DNA of 64,000 nt, taken from the NCBI GenBank assembly GCA_036250225.1, contig JAPZLL010000001.1:248001-312000 (forward strand). Reading direction: 5' to 3'. Shown piece after piece: positions 10,264 to 22,027 of the stretch (position 1 is its first letter; each line of letters starts with the position of its first letter). Origin of the DNA: Cercophora sp. LCS_1. Taxonomy: Eukaryota; Ascomycota; Sordariomycetes; Sordariales; Lasiosphaeriaceae. The position numbers and the translations under genes were made by a program. The notes under the pieces were generated by a model, which made no database searches, was not told where the DNA came from, and saw only the letters and a list, made by a program, of their open reading frames with translations.

Positions 10264-11523
10264 GCTGAAATAGCAGTCCTCCTTCCCGGGTCTGAACTTT
10301 GTTGCGAAGCGCAATGAGTGTGTGGCCCGAGATGATGGGGCAAAGGGTTTCGCGGTGCTGCAAACTGGGAGAGTATTTCGCTGCAAACAGAATGAGCCCG
10401 AGGTTCGCGGGAAGAAGCTTCCAAAGGGATAAAAACAAGTGCTGAGGGAAGAGAACGGAAGGATATTGTGGGGAGTGGAGGAGCTGGAGAAACTAACCTG
10501 GGCTCAGAGAAAGTAACACAAGATTCCTAAGCGGGCTGGTGTGTCCTTTAGGTGATGGATTGAAAGGCGAGTTCAGAGGAGGTATTTAGTTGTCCGCGGT
10601 TGAGATTTTGCGACGGGGCAGAAGACAAAATACCGCAGTCAAGCTCTGCGCTACGACTTGATCAACCCAAAAGAGAAAGCAACTAGAGTGGTGGTTTCTG
10701 TATGGGAGAAAGAGCTTGGGATTAGCGGACCGAAGGAGGAAATTTCTAAGCGCGCAATGGAGGATGTCAAAAGCTGCGTTGTTGCGAAGAGACTACCACG
10801 CCGTGCAAGAAAAGTGGTGGTTGGGAAAAGACGAAGAACCTCGACTTGTTTGTGGAAGCAAGAAGAAGGCAGGCCAGAGCGGCTAGTGGAAAACCTGAGC
10901 TGGCGGTGTTTTCCACCCGAAGTCTCAGGAAGGAACGACTGCTCGGAGGATGAAGACCTCCATGGCAACCGTGCGTCGACGTTGGATATTACAAGTGGAT
11001 GGAAAGATCACAGTGAGTATCAAGTATATATATACAAGCATTTAAAAGCATTGATAAATATCCTATGCAACGGCAGGCAACTTGGTGAATACTACAAGTT
11101 GAGAAACAAACGACGGCTCCAAGACCAGTGGTCAGGCAATCAAGAAATGAATTTTGACATGATTAATATAAATTTAGCGGAAACTTCAGAGCCTTCATAA
11201 TCCAGTAGACCAGTTCAGGAATTTCACATGCGGCCATGGTGGTAAGAAGATGAAAAGAGAAATTGTTGTTGTTGTTGTTGTGTTGTTGAAGGAAAGGGTG
11301 GTCACGTGGTCAAACACAAACTTCATGCAGGGGTCAGGCACCAAGCATACCCGATTTGGCTTGCACAACACCAACCCGCACAGGCACTAACACCGCGATA
11401 CATGCATGACAGCTGCAGCCTGCGATGGGAACGACACTGGCATCCTCCTGATTTCTACCATCGCTAGAATAACATCTGGTCACTGTATTCATTTTTGAGA
11501 GGACACTTTTGAGCTCATCCAAC
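10264..11523. other. Intergenic: shared promoter of GNAT and ARL2 genes
   Basis: Divergent promoter region. A 180-codon open frame at 10658-11200 has no recognisable domain and is not annotated as a gene. A TTG trinucleotide repeat lies at 11262-11288. Confidence 0.5.
11262..11288 (+). repeat. TTG microsatellite
   Basis: About nine near-perfect TTG units with one interruption, in the 5' region of ARL2 about 240 bp before its start codon. Likely length-polymorphic between strains. Confidence 0.85.
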
Positions 11524-12182
11524 ATGCTCTCCATTTTGCGAAAGGCCAGGTTGAAGGACAAGGAACTTCGGATCCTCATGCTGTGAGCGTCCTTGCGTTC
11601 AAAGTGTTTATTGTCTAATATTATCCCAGAGGTCTTGACAATGCCGGAAAGACAACGATTGTGAAGAAGATAATGGGAGAGGATGTCAACATCGTCAGCC
11701 CCACTCTTGGCTTCATCATCAAGACCATTGACTACGAAGGATATAAGCTCAATATCTGGGACGTCGGTGGGCAGAAGACGCTCCGCTCGTACTGGAGGAA
11801 CTATTTTGAAAAGACGGACGCTCTTATCTGGGTTGTCGATGCAACTGACCGACTGCGTATCGACGACTGCAGGGAGGAGCTGCATGGCCTGCTCCAGGAA
11901 GAGGTATGTGACGACGATACGAGCCCTGGTTGTGCATGCCGCCGTGGCACTCGCTAACGCCGTGTATAGCGACTTTCGGGTGCCAGTCTGCTTGTCTTTG
12001 CCAATAAGACAGACGTCAGTGGTTGTATGACGGGTGATGAGCTATCTCAGGCTCTTCGACTTGGCGAGATTCGGACGCATCGGTGGAACATCTTGAGGTG
12101 CAGTGCCATGACGGGGGAGAACCTGAAAGAAGGCCTTGCTTGGGTCGTGCAGGATGCAAAGGCCCGGCTCTTTCTCTACTGA
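11524..12182 (+). CDS. arl2: ARL2 small GTPase
   Basis: ADP-ribosylation factor-like 2 GTPase, orthologue class of fission yeast Alp41 and budding yeast Cin4, which work with tubulin-folding cofactors to make alpha/beta-tubulin dimers. Exons 11524-11582, 11630-11903 and 11970-12182 give 181 residues; introns are 47 and 66 nt. Visible motifs: P-loop GLDNAGKT (21-28), switch I with PTLGF, switch II WDVGGQ, and the base-recognition motif NKTD. Exon 1 encodes only the N-terminal helix, so the P-loop glycine codon begins one base into exon 2. Residue 2 is Leu, not Gly, so N-myristoylation is not expected. Length matches the family. Confidence 0.95.
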
Positions 12183-12836
12183 TGGTCTCCTATCTCGGCC
12201 TCTGCCGGAAGATGCCGCCATTTTCAACCGATACAATGGGCGGCTCCGCTTGGGTTGGGGCGAGGGGCAAAACCTGCTTGCAAGTGTTGACCTGGTGATA
12301 AGCCTAGTCTTCAAAACGATGAAGGCTGCGTTGTAGCAGCACACTTCAGACGGCCATGTGGCCTGTTTAAGCTCAGCCCATCTATGTGGATGCTGTCTGG
12401 GATCGAGGTATAGTGAGAAAACAATTGAAACGTGCTTTGATAGGCGATTTACCCAAGCATTGTGTCGGGACGATTTATGGTTGCATTTCAGGGCGGGTGT
12501 GGCATTTGCGTTGCTGTGTGATCGCTGAACCCGCGGGTGGTCAGAGCGCCAAGCCGAGCGGCGCAGGGTTGAGTGCGTGACCAGGGCTGAAGAGGCTTCC
12601 GACTGGCCTGCGGCAGCTCGCAGGACCCGCTCAACCCCCGGACCGGTTTCGAGGCCACCGAACATGCCCCTCCAGCACTAATCCAAGGCTCCAATTGCCC
12701 TGTGCCTCCAATTGCCTCGAGTTTTGACTTCAGGGTCGGTGTTGACATCAACCCGCTCTGGGATTATCCTACCAGCCGTGTACTCTTGGCCGTCATATGT
12801 CATGCTCATGCTGCCGCAACCGCCTGCAACACAATC
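12183..12836. other. Intergenic: between ARL2 and the gelsolin gene
   Basis: 3' flank of ARL2 and promoter/5' leader of the gelsolin-domain gene, both on the plus strand. No gene seen. Confidence 0.5.
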
Positions 12837-15800
12837 ATGTCTAACGAAGTCTCTGACTTTTTGCGAAGCGTGGAGCGGCTGAAGGAACGGCGCGAAGAAG
12901 AGGATGAGGCCCGGTCCCGCGAACTCGAAGAAAAGATCCTGCAAGAGAAAAGAGAGCGCCAGGCACGCCGTGCAGGTACGAACTGAACATCCAATCCCCG
13001 TCCCCAGCCGCCCTCCTCGTCCACAGTCCATGACTTGCCGCACAGCTGCTGTGGAGGCTGAGGGACTACGGAAGGCTGTTGTGTTTATTGTCTTTTTCTC
13101 CCAACATCGGATGACTGACACCATCTCTCATCGCAGAGCGCGCAAGATCTATTTCCCCACAAAAGTCTTCTCCAGCGAACACGCCCTCACCTACCGCACA
13201 CCGAGCCGGCCTCGCTACGGCTCTTGACGGCGCTGGCCTCTTTCCCTCAGGCCCCGAATCTACCGGAAGTCCCCGAGCCCGCCCCGGTCAGACGACCGAG
13301 TCGATGGACAGTGTAACCGACTTCTCGGACTCACCAACCAAAGAGAACGACTCTCCTTTTGACTCCGACTATAAACGGTCAAGTTTGACTCTGACCTCAC
13401 CTTCTACCGCTGGGTTGCCAAGTCGCTCGCCTCTTTCGTGGCAGAGACGTCCACCTTCCCAAGCCGGGGAACGACCAAAGAGCCGGCCGCTTTCTACAGT
13501 TGCGTTGGAGAACGCAGCAGCCAGATCCTCTCCTAGTCTTGCGGAAGCCAGCACAAACAGCGACGAAACGTTGAGCCGCGACCAAATCGCACAATCCCTC
13601 GCTGGAAAAGATCCTGCCTGGTTTCGGCAGACGGCAGACCGTGGTCAGAATTCGGCCGCGTATAGAAAAGCCCAAGTGGAGGATGAGGACACATTAGACA
13701 TGTCTTCGTTGCGCGCGCAGCTTCCTGGCATGGCCAGGGAAGGCGCCTCTTCGCCTCCGAAAGAGCTCCCGCAATTGCAAGAGTCCCCCGTGCTTTCCTC
13801 GCAAGCTCCAAGGCTCGGGACACCCTTGTCTCTCTCAACTGCGCCACGCCTTGACCCGCCGGCTACTATCGCTTCCAATGACGAAACACCGTCTGTCAAT
13901 CGTCAATCCATAACTAGTCCCGCGGGGCGCATCTCGCCGACAAGGTCTCCCTCTCCGACAAAGGGCATGGGCGGGTTTGTTCAGAGTGCCATGATGAAGC
14001 GATCGGACAGCGTCAAGCGATGGAGTGTCACTTCGCCGGGAGGTTTACAACGCGCAGATTCCGTTGTGTCGAATAGGGCAGCCCTAGATGGCGCGCAAAG
14101 AAGCCCGACCAAGGCTTCCTCTCGTCCAGGTAGCATGCTCAGGGAGGGGTCTGCCACACCGACTTCGCGTCCAACTTCGAGTCACGAGAAGGACAAGACA
14201 GAAAAGCCAACAGATCCGGTAGAAGAGAAGCCATCCGAGCCAAAGGAAGAGGCAGACAAGACCACGCCGCCATCAAGTCCTTCCAAGACTATGGATCCCC
14301 GAAGATGGAGTCCTACAAAGTCGAGTTGGCTCGAAAGCGCTTTGAATAAGCCCGAGTCGCCAAAGCCAAAGCCCGCCCCAGCGCCGACAAACCAGCCCGC
14401 GTGGATGGTTGAGCTGAACAAGATCAAGGCGCAGAAGACAGGCGGTGCGCCTGATCGAAGCGCATCTACTGCTTCAGCCCCGCCAAAGAAGCCCGAAGTC
14501 AAGCCCAGTGGGCTTTTGAGGTCCACGCCGATGGGGTCTACAGTCAAGCCTATTGGCCTGGGAGTCTTCGGAGGTGTACCACCGGTAGCTACCAGCGAAG
14601 TCTCATCGGTGAGCGGATTCCGTAGCAACCTCAACAAGGCTCCCTCAAGGCGAGGAAGCGAAGATCCAGGCAGTGTTAGTCCAGCTCTATCTGACGAGGC
14701 TGGGGCCAAGGCCAAGCCGGAAACACCGCCGAAGAAAGATTTCCGCGCGAACCTGAAACCGCGCGTCCCCCCACCGGAGACGGGCTCTTCGGCTGGGCAG
14801 GTTGACGAGCTGAAGAATGTTTTTGGCAGCTTGCGGAGAACTAAGACACAGAATTACGTTGCGCCCGATGAGCTAAAGAGCAACATTCTGCGCGGCAAGG
14901 CTGGCCTGGCGGTAACAGGAGGGCCAAAGAAAAGCGAGCGCGTCGATGAGTTTAAAGAGGCGATCCTAAAAAAGAAGGACGAGTTCAACAAGGCCAAGCT
15001 GGAGGGCCGCTCTGCCGCTGTTGCCAGGACTTCGAGCTCTGCTAGTGAGAAGACGCTGCCTGAGGGGCTCACGAAGAAGCTGGAATTGCACAGAACTGGT
15101 TCCAGAAATGAATCGGCTGTTGTATCTCCATTGCAGACGCCGAGCACTTTCACGGAGTCTACCCGATCAAGTTTCCTTTCGACCACTTCCAGACGGGACA
15201 CCGAGGAGGCCACACCGCAGGCCATCCCCAGGGTCATCTCCCCGAGGGCTACTTCCCCGCTTGGAGGGCAGACTACTTCGAGGCCTGAGCCCAAGGTTAT
15301 CCCCCAAAAGGAAGCGAGCATCCCAGCCAAGTTGCCGGGTAAGATTGGTGGCGGTGGCCTAGCAGACCGATTTAATCCAGCGCTGGCTGGTCTTCTAGCA
15401 AGAGGACCGCCTGGAGCCTCAGGCCCGTCAAAGGCCGCCGGTTCGTCGGGCGACGCGGGATCAGGGACAGAGGAGCCTGTCGGGCCTGGCCCTCAGCTTA
15501 GCCACATGACTAAGAATCGGGCTCGCGGGCCTCGAAGGAAAGCGCCAACTTCAGCTGCGTCCTCAAGTGAAGTGACGCTGCAGCAGCCGGAGAGCCAAGA
15601 GAAGAAGCCAGATGCGAAGCTCGAGACCAAGCTTGTTGCTGAGGCTCCCCGTGCGGTCCAGACGAAGCCTGTGACCCCGCCCAAACCGCTTCAGAAGCCT
15701 TTCCCAGGCCCCAAGGCAGACGTCATCCCCCTCGTTGATTCTGCCAGGTCTTGGACGCACGAAAGAACGAAGAGTTTCGGTAATGTGGTCCCGTTGATTG

Positions 15801-17659
15801 ACTCATCTCGGCGAAAGCCAGAGGACGTCCCGTCGACGCCAGGGCGACCCATCACGTTGGTCGATTCCCCGACAGTGAAGACACGTCCCCGCTCGCCGAC
15901 CAAGGTTCACGAGCAAGCAGCGGCTCTAGCTGCAAAGGCTCTGCAATCCGCAAAAGATGACGAGTCGAACTCTCAGCCATCGTCGCCAAAGAAGCTGGAC
16001 ATGAAGAGAATGTCACGGTTCTTTGATGAACAGAGCCAGTCAAGCCCGAAGCCTGAGCCGTCAAAGTCGCGGCCGTCATCTCCGACTAAAGAGCGACCAG
16101 TGTCGCCAGCAAAAGAGAGACCTGCTTTCAACCTACCCTCCCAAGACAAGGTTGACTCGCAGCCCACAGTTTCGGTCAGAAGCGGCGCTGCCATCTTTGG
16201 AGGTGCCAGCGCAACACAGCAAATCCCGATGAAGTCCAAGGATGCTGAGCTCCCCGCTTCCCCCGAGCGGCCTGAGCTCCCGCCTAAGAGCGCCCGTCCC
16301 CTCCCTGTGCCGCCTAGCAGTCCTCGTAAGACACCGATTGCCTCGCCTGTGCGCTCCCCTACCAAATATGGGCTTGAAGTCTCGGCGATGCTCAACGACT
16401 TCTTCGGTCCGGGCCGGCCTCCGCGCAACTACACGGTTGACACAGCAGACATACTCGCCCGTCGTCCGGTCGTCAACGCTAAGATTCAAACTTCGCGGGC
16501 TCAGCTCTTCCAGTTCAGCGCCGACGGCAAGAAAGTTCCTGTGCCCACACATTATGAGCGCGTCCTCTTTGAGCGGGAGATGTATCTATGCCCGCACTCC
16601 TTTGTCACTGCTGCAGGCAAGAAGGTGAACGAGGTTTATTTCTGGGCTGGCGATGAGGTCCCGCTGTCTGTGGTAGAGGATGCAACCCTCTTCGCGGCGC
16701 GCGAGGCGAGGGCTTTTGGTGGAAAGCTCGTTAAACAGGTTCAGGGAAAAGAGACTGCTGAATTCCTCCAGGCTGTCGGCGGTATCGTCATTGTGAGACG
16801 CGGGTCAAGCAACAAGTACGACTCGCTCGCCAGCAACATGCTCTGCGGTCGCCGCTATCTGGGCGGCATTGTCTTTGACGAAGTCGACTTCAAGCCCATC
16901 AGTCTCTGCTCTGGTTTTCCTTACTTGGTGACTCAACAAGGAAAGTGCTTCCTCTGGAAGGGCAAGGGCAGCGACGTAGATGAGCTAGGGTGTGCTCGAT
17001 TGGTTGGCATGGACCTGGCCCTGATGGGCGAGCTGGAGGAGGTCGAGGAAGGAAAGGAGCCGGCCAAGTTCTGGGAAGTCTTTGACGGCGGCAGCAGGGC
17101 TAGCTCGGCAGATCACTGGAGGCTCAAACCTAACTACGAGAGATACAGCGGCCGGTTGTTTTGCTCGGATGCAGGGGATCGCCACCAGGTGAGTCCTCTC
17201 ATGAGTCCTCTCTCTCCTGTGTGGAAACATTTCAGGATGGGCCCGGTGGCTGACGGGGCACAGATCATCGAGCTTTCGCCCTTTAAGCAGGCGGACTTAC
17301 TCCCAACCAACATCTACGTCCTCGACGCCTTCTTTGAGCTGTACATCATCGTGGGTGCCAGGTCCCAGCACCAGTACGCCGCGTTCCACAACGCCCTGGA
17401 TTTTGCGCAGGAGTACTCGATTCTTGCGGCTGGAATGGAGGATCGCCCGTTTGTACCCATCTCGACCGTTGTTTTGGAGGGTATTCCGAGGGATCTCAAG
17501 GCCGTGTTCCGCAAGTGGGTGGATGCGGCGAGCCCCACCCTTACGACTGCGCCATCGACCCCGGTTGAGGCCAAGCCAGTCACGTCGCCGGGCTTGAAGA
17601 GAGGGAGGAGCTTGCGGATTGTGCCCCTGGGTCAGGCGCTGCAGGCACTGTCGGATTAA
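12837..17659 (+). CDS. Gelsolin-repeat protein with long disordered N-terminal part (DUF4045-type)
   Basis: Probable actin-regulating protein of filamentous fungi. Exons 12837-12975, 13137-17188 and 17264-17659 give 1528 residues. Residues 1-46 form a charged coiled coil (VERLKERREEEDEARS). Then about 1100 residues of S/T/P/K-rich disordered sequence follow, with about eleven S-P-x-K sites (CDK-like phosphorylation consensus) and five short repeats of type [DG]-[EF]-[LFR]-K/R-x2-[LIV] around 14605-14990. The last ~400 residues contain gelsolin-like folds (for example YERVLFEREMYLCP.SFVT, VIVRRGSSNKYDSLASNM, LYIIVGARSQHQYAAFHNALDFAQEY). The second intron is 75 nt, a multiple of three, without an in-frame stop. 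The start was chosen at the first ATG of the coiled coil. Actin binding is inferred from the family. Confidence 0.85.
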
Positions 17660-18248
17660 GCGAGGTGCTTAATGGGCGTCGTTTTCGCTTCTTGTTACAT
17701 ATATGTATTTGATCGGATTTGATCCGGAGCGGTTGTTGTAGTTGATGGAGAGGAGTAATCACTGGGCATGCATCATCGGGGGTTACGGTTGGGCTGCTTT
17801 CCAAAACAGCATTGGGGCTGTCATGTTGATTAGGAGTTTTGTTGTATTATTGTTGTGGTCAGTAATTGGAGTAGTTTTACTCGTCCAGTGCCTGGGTCCG
17901 GGCAACTGGAAGGTGAATTAGCACTGATACCGTCACCATCTGACGTTGTACTTGTCATAAAAGGTAGTGTTGATCAGGACGTGAGCAGCCGGCGGAACCC
18001 ATCTCTTGGACAAGTCGACACTGACACCAATGAGCAAGTTTCCAACAAACCGAACAGCTGGCCCAGTCCATTCAATATGCGTCTGCTCTCTGTCCGAGGT
18101 GGTACGATCTCAAACCAAGGAAACACATACCCTCCTTCATTTTTCAGTCAACATATTGAGAAGTAAAGACGAGCCGTGTTCCGTGTGTAGGGAACGACCA
18201 AAAAGGACAAAATAATTGAGTGTCTGATGTAGACAAGGTCAAAAAGAT
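17660..18248. other. Intergenic: between the gelsolin gene and tRNA-Ala
   Basis: 3' flank of the gelsolin gene and the 3' side of the minus-strand tRNA-Ala. No other gene recognised. Confidence 0.5.
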
Positions 18249-18335
18249 TGGACAATACCGGATTCGAACCGGTGACCTTTCACATTGGCATCTGCAGAAT
18301 GCGAAGCGAAAATCATACCCCTAGACCAATTGCCC
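18249..18335 (-). tRNA. tRNA-Ala (anticodon CGC) with 15-nt intron
   Basis: Minus-strand tRNA. The acceptor stem GGGCAAT pairs with ATTGTCC and the discriminator is A at 18249. The third pair is G3:U70 (18333 with 18252), the classic alanine identity element. The anticodon stem is TTCGC/GTGAA. Loop TTCGCA, then a 15-nt intron at 18299-18285, then T38 at 18284; the anticodon CGC occupies 18303-18301 and reads GCG. The D and T arms (GGTCTAGGGGTATGAT; ACCGG-TTCGAAT-CCGGT) look like those of fungal tRNA-Pro, but the anticodon, A73 and G3:U70 all say alanine. Confidence 0.9.
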
Positions 18336-18817
18336 ACTGGACGATGGGAGTTATTAAATTATCCTGGCTTATGTATACCACGCAAAGGTAGATCGTTGGG
18401 TGTTGAGGCCTTGCGTCCTTTTCGAAACAGGCTAGAATGGCATCAGTTGGATGGGATGCCCCAGGGTTGAGTTGGACATTCTCTTTGCACCACTTGAATG
18501 GCTTCAGGCTATGTGTTCAATGGGTTCCGAGTTTGGCTCTGCTTGGTTCCTGTTCTAGCCTTGGTAGCATGATCGTCTCACTAATGTAACCTTGTGGCAA
18601 ACACTGCATTTTCGGCCACGCGCGAGGGGACAAACCCCAACAGTCACTCGCGCTAGAGCTATCATAGTCAACACGTCCAGGTTCTACCACTTCTATGCGT
18701 GGCAAGCAAAGGCCAACCAAAACGCCGCCGAGATGCTATTGCACGACGCTCCTGTAATAATCCCCGTGAACCGTCATCTTATACACGGTATCCAGATCTT
18801 CGACCACAGCCCTCTTC
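18336..18817. other. Intergenic: upstream of tRNA-Ala, 3' flank of PIK1
   Basis: 5' flank of the minus-strand tRNA and 3' flank of PIK1. No gene seen. Confidence 0.5.
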
Positions 18818-21800
18818 TCAGTAAATCCCTTGCGTTCTATACTGAAACGTGTCGTATCTGTCGGGTTAGCATCGTATCATCAGCATGGCAAAGCCACACT
18901 TACAGTCGCGTGTAGTAGCTCCTCAAACTCTTCCCAATCAGATCCGTCTCGACAAACTGCTCTGCTTCGTCCGCGCTCAGATGCAGTTGGAACCTTTGCC
19001 TGAGAGCCGCCGTAACCTGTGCCACGCCGGCCCCGTAGCACGGCATCTTGGACTCCAGTCCCATCATGCTGACCATATCAATGATATTATCCGCCTGCTT
19101 CCTCAACGCTGTGTCTCGTCAGCGTCCTGCTCCTTTGCCAGCGAAGAAACAACTCACCTTGAAACGCTTGTTTGCAGAGCTTCTTAAAGTCTTCGTAATC
19201 TGGTGATCCCTCTCCTCCAAGGACGTCGACATATTCCGCAGTCAACTTGAACGGCGCCGCCTCAAAACCCACCGCGCCCGGTGAGTTTGAAAGCATAAAG
19301 CCAAAGTCGATGTGGATGATATGCCCCTCATTATCGATCAAAACATTGCCATTATGTCGGTCCTTCAGCTGCAGCACATACGAAATCATGCTATACGCAG
19401 CAAGTGACCTTTTAAACGCATCAACACCGGCCTTGTACGCCTCGCTATCAACCGGCCCAAACGCCTTGACAAAGTGGTCTTTGAGTGTCGCAATCCGTCG
19501 TCTTGGGTTCTGGCCCGACTCAATGCCCGCCAGTGTCAAGCTGCGCTTGATACTATGCAACGACACGCCGTTGGCAATGGTCTCGATCAGACCCGAACTC
19601 TCACCAGTGACTAGGATACGCATCAGCTTGACCCATACCGGCACTTTGGCATCGACCCAGATCTTGTGGCAGACGCGGATGAGCTGGCATGCAAAAGCCT
19701 CTTGGCGGAGGTCGGCACCCGTCTTCACAATGACGCTGACCAAGTCCCAGTTCTTCATCCATCCGTATGGCGACGACTTGCGGATTCGTTCCTTCTTCAT
19801 TTCCCATGCCTCGCCAAACACCGCGGCGCTGGGGTCGTCACGGTCGCCTTTCCGTTGCAAGCCGCCCGTTTTGATGTCGTTCTCCATCCTGTCGATGCCA
19901 GCCTTTGCATTGACGCCCCCTTCGATGGCCGACTCATCTTCCAGGTCGGCTCCGTTGGTTGTCGGCGCGGGATTGCTCTTGGCGATGATGGTGTCGAATG
20001 TTGGCCCTTGACCGTCGTCCAGCTCAAAGCTTTGTTCCTCGAGGCTCTGCATGCTTGCAATGATCCTTGCCCTGATGGCAGCCACCTCTGACTTTGGCCG
20101 TTTCCCGCTCGTCGCATCCAACTGCGCCAGCATCTGAGATGCCGTTCGCATGTGCGTTGCCAGAGCCGAAAAGTCCGGCTGATCAATCGAGTTGATGCGT
20201 GGGTTAGTCAAGGTCATCTTCCTGAGCGGGGGGCTGGATGACCTTGGCGTAGAGGCCCCAGAACTTCGAGGTGTTGTTAAGTCCGATACTGAGATGTTTG
20301 AGACCACGGTGTTGGCGCTCGAAACCCGAGGGGGTTGGTTTTGTGGTGTGCCCTTGATCGGAGCAGCGTCGTCACCAAACGTCTTGAGCATCGGCGAACT
20401 ACCAAGATCCCCGGATGTTGGCTCAAACACACTGTCGGCAACTGGTTCCGGATTCCGGCTGGCTGATGGTATTCTCGGTCCCTCAGACAAGTCGAATATC
20501 CTCTTGCGAGTCCCTTGCTCCGAGAGCAGTGTCGTCAAGAGCCTCTGGTTGTCCTGTGAGTCCGGATCAAAGGTAAAGTCATCCCGCAAAACCTCAACCA
20601 TGAGCAAGTAGGGTACTTTTTCGGCACTGTTCAACACGGTCGCCTCGGCGGGGTTGAGCCGCACTATCCTATGGTGACGGCTCCGGGAGGGGGAGCCGTC
20701 AACCAGATTCGGCGGGCAGATCACGGGAATGTCCACCTCGGCAGGCAGATCCTGAGCTATGAGCGCTAGTTCAGCACGAAGGGCGCTCAACCGTGCAGCC
20801 TTCGGCACGATAACAAGGCGATTTGAGATGTCTTCGAGCGCCGTCAAGAATGCGGTTTCACAGCGAAAATAATTCTGCCGCAGAAGCCGCATCTTTTGTG
20901 TCCGGGTCATTTCCGATTGGGTGAGAAGGGTCTTCACATTATGAGAGTGCCTCCTCGACAGCCCGTCAGATGGCCGTATCCCCGCGGATATTGGCGTCGT
21001 CGGCCTCGTTACTTGAAGATTCGGTGATTTGGCATCAGGTAATGGCAACGAGGCCGAACTAAGGCGCGCGTCCAATGCAATATTTTCAAGTGGCGATGGT
21101 CGTTTTACCTCGATAGCTGGGGGCCGAGCACTGGACCCTGAGGATGACGGCCTTGGCTGCGGGGATCGAGGGGTCTTAACTACCGGAGACTTGCCTGTTG
21201 ACTTGCCGGTCGATTTTGCGGGCGACTTCACCTGCGAGCTTCCACTCTGGATCTTTTGCTCAGGTGCGCTTGTTATGCGCCCCTCCTTAGTGCGTCTCGA
21301 CCTCGTGCTTGCTAAGTTGACCGTATGCGCCCTCGCCGGCGCAATGTTCTTAACCGGTGTCGGAGCTGGGGCGACTTCGGTGGTGTTCTCGACCGGGCGC
21401 GGCTTCCTGGCCTGCGCTACGGCAAGCGGGCCAGCCCACTGAGGGAGGAACGGGCATGCGATGCTCGCCAGCACAAAGCTCCCCAGCACCGTCACGGGCA
21501 AAACATTCTCTGTAATCTTTTCGTTCCTTGCATTGTCAGAGATCCCAAAGACAATATGTTGGACCTTGTTGCAGACACGACGGCAAGTCTTGAAAGCTTC
21601 GGCCTGGGGATTGGAGGACAGGTCGTGGAGGTAGGTTTGGAATAGCCAGAAGGTCTGCGTTCAGAGGTTAGTCAGCTGTCGTAACGATGACCAAGCAGGG
21701 GTTGACAGACCAGCAATGCGGCGGTGACCGACTCTTCGCAAAGGTCGAGGAGAAATTCCTCCAGGGCCATAGACTCATTGTCTACACTGATGACGAGGTG

Positions 21801-22027
21801 GCATAGCTGCGGCAGGAAGAACTCAATGTCTTCGTAGGGGAACTGGCGAAGCTTGCTACACAGCACATAGTGTATGCCTATGTGGTCGGCGTAGCGGCTG
21901 AGGGGGGTTAGCGGGCGCGGGGCCAGGAAGAATTGGGGTCGACGCACGAGAGGTAGGACACGGAGAGGAAGGGGTTCTGGTTGAAGACATCGCTCTCGAG
22001 GAACCGCTTCAACAAGTCCCACGACAT
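18818..22027 (-). CDS. pik1: Phosphatidylinositol 4-kinase PIK1
   Basis: Type III PI 4-kinase making PI4P, in yeast mainly on the Golgi and in the nucleus, needed for secretion and cytokinesis. Exons 22027-21948, 21897-21711, 21654-19158, 19108-18904 and 18857-18818 give 1002 residues, the usual PIK1 size. Order: N-terminal helical lipid-kinase-accessory region (first ~170 residues, ending ENVLPVTVLGSFVLASIACP), a long disordered S/P/K-rich middle, then the kinase domain with catalytic loop DRHNGN and metal-binding DFG (IIHIDFGFML), and the family tail ending YYTRLYDTFQYRTQGIY. The last two short exons are needed to finish the tail and lie outside the long open frame. Intron 2 uses the unusual donor GTCTGT. 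The start at 22027 opens with the conserved MSWDLLKRFLES. Confidence 0.95.

Noticed and set aside
10184..10438. N-terminal extension of the GNAT protein
   Set aside because: Overlaps a good 5'-UTR intron; the short start MSFSETKP is better placed.
10658..11200. 180-codon plus-strand open frame between the GNAT and ARL2 genes
   Set aside because: No domain, basic low-complexity composition, lies in a divergent promoter; most likely chance.
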